This document shows positions 6,818-10,081 of a stretch of 10,081 nucleotides of DNA, one piece after another. Position numbers and translations under genes: made by a program. The notes beneath the pieces are model-generated. The model saw only the letters and a program-made list of their open reading frames with translations, had not been told where the DNA came from and did no database searches. How positions within the stretch are numbered: the stretch's first letter is position 1; each line of letters opens with the position of its first letter. The stretch spans positions 1-10,081 of the forward strand of contig CASFFI010000069.1 in NCBI GenBank assembly GCA_949293925.1. Reading direction: 5' to 3'. This stretch comes from an uncultured Christensenella sp. GTDB taxonomy: Bacteria; Bacillota; Clostridia; Christensenellales; UBA1242.

Positions 6818-7137
6818 TTAATTTTAATTACTAAAATTATTTTAAAAAAATTTTTAAATTAAAATAATGAAATATAAAAAAATATTAAAAATAAATTAAT
6901 AAAAAAATACAAAAAATCAAAAAAATAATAAAAAAATAGTAAAAAATTATATAAATTATCTTATTATTTATAAAATTTAAGTTAAATTAAAAATTAAATA
7001 AATTTAATTAGACAAAATTAAAATTAATTATAAAAAAATTAAAATAAATTATGAAAAAACAGCAAATAAAAAATTAATAAATAAAAAATATAGATAAAAT
7101 AAAATCAAAAATAAATAAAAATATAACAGGAGAAAAT
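6818..7137 (+). other. Extremely A+T-rich, A-biased non-coding spacer between pheS and pheT
   Basis: A 320-nt stretch with no gene. By hand count it has about 204 A, 97 T and only 19 G or C, so about 94% A+T with A about twice T on the coding strand. Runs of 4-8 A alternate with single T or TT. Stop codons are frequent in all frames. No clear repeat unit is visible. A short A/T-only hairpin followed by T5 sits just after pheS (separate entry). The 3' end holds the pheT ribosome binding site AGGAG at 7128-7132. pheS and pheT are usually adjacent or overlapping, so this gap is unusual. I see no reliable promoter in it. Confidence 0.8.
6819..6844 (+). terminator. Weak terminator-like A/T hairpin after pheS
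   Basis: TAATTTTA (6819-6826) pairs perfectly with TAAAATTA (6832-6839) across ATTAC, followed by T5 (6840-6844), starting two bases after the pheS stop. The stem contains no G-C pair, so it may be too weak to terminate; in such A+T-rich DNA it may arise by chance. Confidence 0.2.
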
Positions 7138-9510
7138 ATGAAAATAAGTTTAAATTGGTTGCGTGATTTTGTAGATATTGATGAATTAGACGAAAAAACT
7201 TTAATTGATAATTTAACCGTTATGACTTGCGAATTGGAAGGAGTTGAATATAAAGGAATTGATATTTCTAATTTGGTTGTAGGTAAAGTTTTAGAGTGTG
7301 ACGCTCACCCTAATAGTGACCATTTGCATTTATTAAAAGTAGATGTAGGAAATGAAATATTGGATATTGTCTGTGGTGCCCCTAATGTAAAAAAAGGTGT
7401 AAAAGTAGTGGTTGTAAAAGTTGGCGGAACTCTGCCAGGAATGAAAATCAAAGAGAGATTAGTGGCAGGTTTTAAAAGTCAAGGAATGTGTTGCAGTGAA
7501 GAAGAATTAGGATTAAATATTGAAAGCGAAGGCATTATTATATTAGATGATTCAATAGAAGTTGGCACTGATGCCATAAAATTGTTAGGGTTGAAAGATG
7601 TAGTATTAGAGATAGATAATAAATCATTAACAAACAGGCCTGATTTGTGGGGGCATTATGGTTTTGCTAGAGAAGTTGCTTGTATATTAAAAAAACCTTT
7701 AAAATCCATTGCTAGTGTAGATTTAATGAATTTTAATAATTTACCAAAATTTAATGTTAAAGTTGAAAGCGAAAATTGTTACAGATATTCCGCTATTAAA
7801 GTGGAAAATGTAAACATTCACGAAAGTGATTATAAAACAAAAGTGCGTTTATTTTATTGCGGTATGCGACCTATAAATCTTTTGGCTGATTTGACAAATT
7901 ATGTTATGCTCGAATTAGGACAACCTATGCACGCATTTGATGGTAAAAAAGTAAATGAAATAATTGTTAAAGACCTTGTAAGCCCTATTAGTTTTATGAC
8001 ACTAGACAAGATTGAAAAGAAATTGCCACAAGGTAGTACTGTAATTTGTAACAAAGATGATGTAGTTGCTGTCGCTGGAGTTATGGGTGGTTTAGATAGT
8101 GAAATAACGGACGATACCAACTCAATACTTTTAGAAAGTGCAAATTTTTATGCAAAGGCAGTAAGACTATGTGCTAACGCTATTGGTACTAGAACAGACT
8201 CTTCAAATAGATATGAAAAAACTTTAGACCCTGAACTTTGTGAAATTGCAACTGCTAGATACCTATATCTTTTGAAAAATATTGACACTAATATAAAAGT
8301 AGTCAGTTCTTACACTGATATTTATAAAAAACATTATGACAAAATCGTTATTGATATTAGTAAAAAATTTATTGATGATTATATAGGTGAAGTTATTAAT
8401 GAAAGTCAAATTATAGATATCTTGACAAGATTAGGATTTAAAATTCAAAACAATAATCATAATTACAAAATATTTGTCCCAAGTTTTAGAGCGACAAAAG
8501 ATATAAGCAATAAATCTGATATTGTTGAAGAAGTTGCTAGAATGTATGGCTATAACAAAATACAGCCAAAATCCAATATGATGCCTGTTGCTCCTACTGC
8601 TATAAATATTTTCCATGAAGATATGATGAATGCTAAAAAATATTTATGCAATAGATTTTCATATTCAGAAGTTCATTCGAATATTTGGCAAAAAAGAGCA
8701 TTAATAAAAGAATTAAAATTAAATGTGGATAAAAATGTGCAAATATTAAACTCAATTTCTGGTGATAATGAATTAAGAAGCAATATGATTATAACCTTGC
8801 TTGATGCTGTGATAATTAATAGACAAAATTTTGATAATATTAATATTTTTGAAATTGGCGAAGTGTTCAACGGTTTCGATGAAAAAAATCAAGTAGTTGA
8901 AAATACTCATCTTTGTATGGTTAAAGCGTCTAAAAATCAAGATAGCAAAACTCTTTATAAGAAATTGGCAAAAGAGATTAAAGAATTAGTTTTTGAACTA
9001 AAGTCTGTTGAAGTTAAATTCGTAGATAACACTAAAGTTAAAGATTATATGCACCCTGTTGAAAATATGCAGATAATTATTAATAATACAGAATTAGGCG
9101 TTATATCTATTGTCCACCCAAGAGTTGAAAATATTATTGATAAAAAATTAAGTATTGCATTTTTAGAAATTGATTTTGGAAAATTATCTAATATTAAAAA
9201 ATCAGAAATAAAAATGTCCGCTGTATCAAAATTTCCAAGCACAGATGTGGATTTAAGTTTTGTGTGTGATGAAAATATACCATATCAGAAATTAAAAGAT
9301 ATAATATCTTCTATGCATTATAAATTTTTAAAGAAATATAAATTAATAGAAGTTTATAAAGATAAAGAAAAATTAGGTAACAAAAAAAGCATTACCATTA
9401 GATTCGTTTTATGTGCAAACAACAAAACATTGAGTGCTGATGACGTCAAAATATTTACCGATAGGGTTATAAAAGAACTATCAAAATCTAATATTGAATT
9501 TAGATACTAA
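7138..9510 (+). CDS. pheT: Phenylalanine--tRNA ligase beta subunit
   Basis: A 790-residue beta subunit, full length for the long bacterial form (about 790-800), partner of PheS in the heterotetramer. Domains in order: N-terminal B1, then the EMAP/tRNA-binding OB fold at about 40-148 (AHPNSDHLHLLKVDVG, 56-71; VCGAPNV, 78-84; SQGMCCSEEELGL, 114-126); NRPDLWGHYGFARE (166-179); B3/B4 editing domain at about 210-385 (MRPINLLADLTNYVMLELG, 243-261; HAFD, 265-268; GVMGGLDSEI, 314-323; RTDSSNRYEK, 352-361); B5 domain at about 400-475 (EEVARMYGYNKI, 464-475); the catalytic-like core to about 690; and the C-terminal FDX-ACB anticodon-binding domain (FPSTDVDLSF, 699-708, to the end). The start has AGGAG at 7128-7132, five bases upstream. 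A terminator follows. The 320-nt gap from pheS leaves open whether it depends on the T-box promoter or its own. Confidence 0.98.
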   Translation: MKISLNWLRDFVDIDELDEKTLIDNLTVMTCELEGVEYKGIDISNLVVGKVLECDAHPNSDHLHLLKVDVGNEILDIVCGAPNVKKGVKVVVVKVGGTLPGMKIKERLVAGFKSQGMCCSEEELGLNIESEGIIILDDSIEVGTDAIKLLGLKDVVLEIDNKSLTNRPDLWGHYGFAREVACILKKPLKSIASVDLMNFNNLPKFNVKVESENCYRYSAIKVENVNIHESDYKTKVRLFYCGMRPINLLADLTNYVMLELGQPMHAFDGKKVNEIIVKDLVSPISFMTLDKIEKKLPQGSTVICNKDDVVAVAGVMGGLDSEITDDTNSILLESANFYAKAVRLCANAIGTRTDSSNRYEKTLDPELCEIATARYLYLLKNIDTNIKVVSSYTDIYKKHYDKIVIDISKKFIDDYIGEVINESQIIDILTRLGFKIQNNNHNYKIFVPSFRATKDISNKSDIVEEVARMYGYNKIQPKSNMMPVAPTAINIFHEDMMNAKKYLCNRFSYSEVHSNIWQKRALIKELKLNVDKNVQILNSISGDNELRSNMIITLLDAVIINRQNFDNINIFEIGEVFNGFDEKNQVVENTHLCMVKASKNQDSKTLYKKLAKEIKELVFELKSVEVKFVDNTKVKDYMHPVENMQIIINNTELGVISIVHPRVENIIDKKLSIAFLEIDFGKLSNIKKSEIKMSAVSKFPSTDVDLSFVCDENIPYQKLKDIISSMHYKFLKKYKLIEVYKDKEKLGNKKSITIRFVLCANNKTLSADDVKIFTDRVIKELSKSNIEFRY

Positions 9511-9532
9511 AATATCATATTATATCTTCGAA

Positions 9533-9546
9533 TGTAAAATTTTACA
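9533..9546. promoter_or_regulatory. Perfect 14-bp palindrome, possible operator
   Basis: TGTAAAATTTTACA is a perfect inverted repeat with no spacer, located 22 nt after the pheT stop and about 105 nt before the next gene. It lies before, and is separate from, the terminator. The TGT/ACA ends are typical of dimeric repressor sites, but I cannot name a regulator. With four A and four T at its centre it could also be a chance product of the base composition. Confidence 0.3.
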
Positions 9547-9570
9547 AAAAAAATTAAAAAAATCAAAATT

Positions 9571-9604
9571 TACAGCAAAAATTACAAAATTTGCTGTATT
9601 TTTT
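9571..9604 (+). terminator. Rho-independent terminator after pheT
   Basis: TACAGCAAA (9571-9579) pairs perfectly with TTTGCTGTA (9590-9598) across a 10-nt loop, followed by T6 (9599-9604). It lies 60 nt after the pheT stop and ends the phenylalanyl-tRNA synthetase unit. Confidence 0.88.
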
Positions 9605-9651
9605 ATAAAAATTATTAAATTTTTCATATTATACTAGGCGTAAGGTGTATT

Positions 9652-10081
9652 ATGAATAAATTGCAAGCAAGGATTGTTAAACAAAAAACTTATTTAATTT
9701 TAAAATATTTAATACCTTTTTTATTGTTGATTATATTTTCAAATAGCAATATAGGATTTAAATATTCTCCATTTTCTAGTGCTTTTTTGTTCGCTTTGGT
9801 TTGGTGCAATTTTAATCTTTACATTATAAGCGTAGAATATTTTTTTGCAAACATTTTTTTTAATATGACGATTGACGCTTTGATTCTTATCTCTATGACT
9901 ATAGGTGTTTTAATATTATTTTATTTATTACACAAAATCATAAAAATTCCTATGAATATTTATTTGGTGAGTTTGTATTACATTATTAGTCAATTTGCAT
10001 TGTTGTATTTTCAGGTAGTTGAAAAAACTCCTACAAGAAATATTTTAATATATCTATTTTTGGGGATTCTCTTTTTGTATA
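9652..10081 (+). CDS. Multipass membrane protein, probable N-terminus of SpoIIE (partial)
   Basis: The 3' end is cut by the window; 143 residues are visible with no stop. After a basic N-terminus (MNKLQARIVKQK) come hydrophobic segments at about 13-30, 42-62, 64-90, 102-120 and 130-143. The block KYSPFSSAFLFALVW (37-51), just after the first helix, resembles the 'PFG-AF--A' element that follows the first membrane helix in stage II sporulation protein E, whose N-terminal half is a ten-helix membrane region ahead of a PP2C-type phosphatase domain. The phosphatase part would lie outside the window, so the assignment rests on layout and one short motif; any other multipass protein remains possible. 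AAGGTG (9642-9647), four bases upstream, supports the ATG at 9652. TATACT (9630-9635) could be a -10, but no -35 is evident. It follows the pheT terminator, so it is a new transcription unit. Confidence 0.45.
   Translation, partial: MNKLQARIVKQKTYLILKYLIPFLLLIIFSNSNIGFKYSPFSSAFLFALVWCNFNLYIISVEYFFANIFFNMTIDALILISMTIGVLILFYLLHKIIKIPMNIYLVSLYYIISQFALLYFQVVEKTPTRNILIYLFLGILFLY

Noticed and set aside
7009..7045. TAGACA followed by TATAAA or TAAAAT as a pheT promoter in the A-rich spacer.
   Set aside because: Spacings are about 14 and 25 nt, outside the workable range, and -10-like hexamers are unavoidable in such composition.
9526..9532. CTTCGAA as a Spo0A box upstream of the putative spoIIE.
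   Set aside because: It has two mismatches to the TGTCGAA core, lies upstream of the pheT terminator, and no -35/-10 pair is placed near it.

Overview
The window looks like a chromosomal segment of an anaerobic, spore-forming, low-GC Firmicute (Clostridia-like). The base composition is strongly A+T rich throughout. A complete GerA-type germinant receptor operon indicates a spore former. A phenylalanine T-box riboswitch upstream of pheS is typical of Firmicutes. No species assignment is possible from the sequence alone. All genes are on the + strand; I see no mobile elements, tRNA or rRNA genes, or CRISPR arrays.

Region 1 (about 64-1645) is a self-contained transcription unit. It has a good sigma-A-type promoter with an extended -10, two small membrane proteins of unknown function, a LURP-one-related (LOR/YxjI, Tubby-like fold) protein, and an intrinsic terminator. 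Spacing is tight (1 nt and 12 nt), so the three products probably act together, perhaps at the membrane.

Region 2 (1721-5505) is a tricistronic gerA-gerB-gerC operon with overlapping reading frames. It encodes a spore inner-membrane germinant receptor: A subunit with a soluble N-terminal domain plus membrane domain, B subunit as an APC-type multipass transporter-like protein, and C subunit as an exported protein. The C subunit lacks the usual lipobox cysteine and carries a Ser/Gly-rich insert.

Region 3 (5517-9604) is the phenylalanyl-tRNA synthetase locus: promoter, T-box leader with a UUC specifier and UGGU tRNA-binding bulge, terminator, pheS and pheT. Unusually, pheS and pheT are separated by 320 nt of about 94% A+T, A-biased non-coding DNA. 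A canonical terminator follows pheT.

Region 4 (9605-10081) begins a multipass membrane protein cut by the window edge. Its N-terminal layout resembles stage II sporulation protein E, but the diagnostic phosphatase domain lies outside the window.

The window is mostly recognisable housekeeping and sporulation content. The points most worth a second look are the LOR/membrane-protein cassette, the lipobox-less GerC subunit, the extreme A-rich spacer inside pheST, and a perfect 14-bp palindrome between pheT and the last gene.
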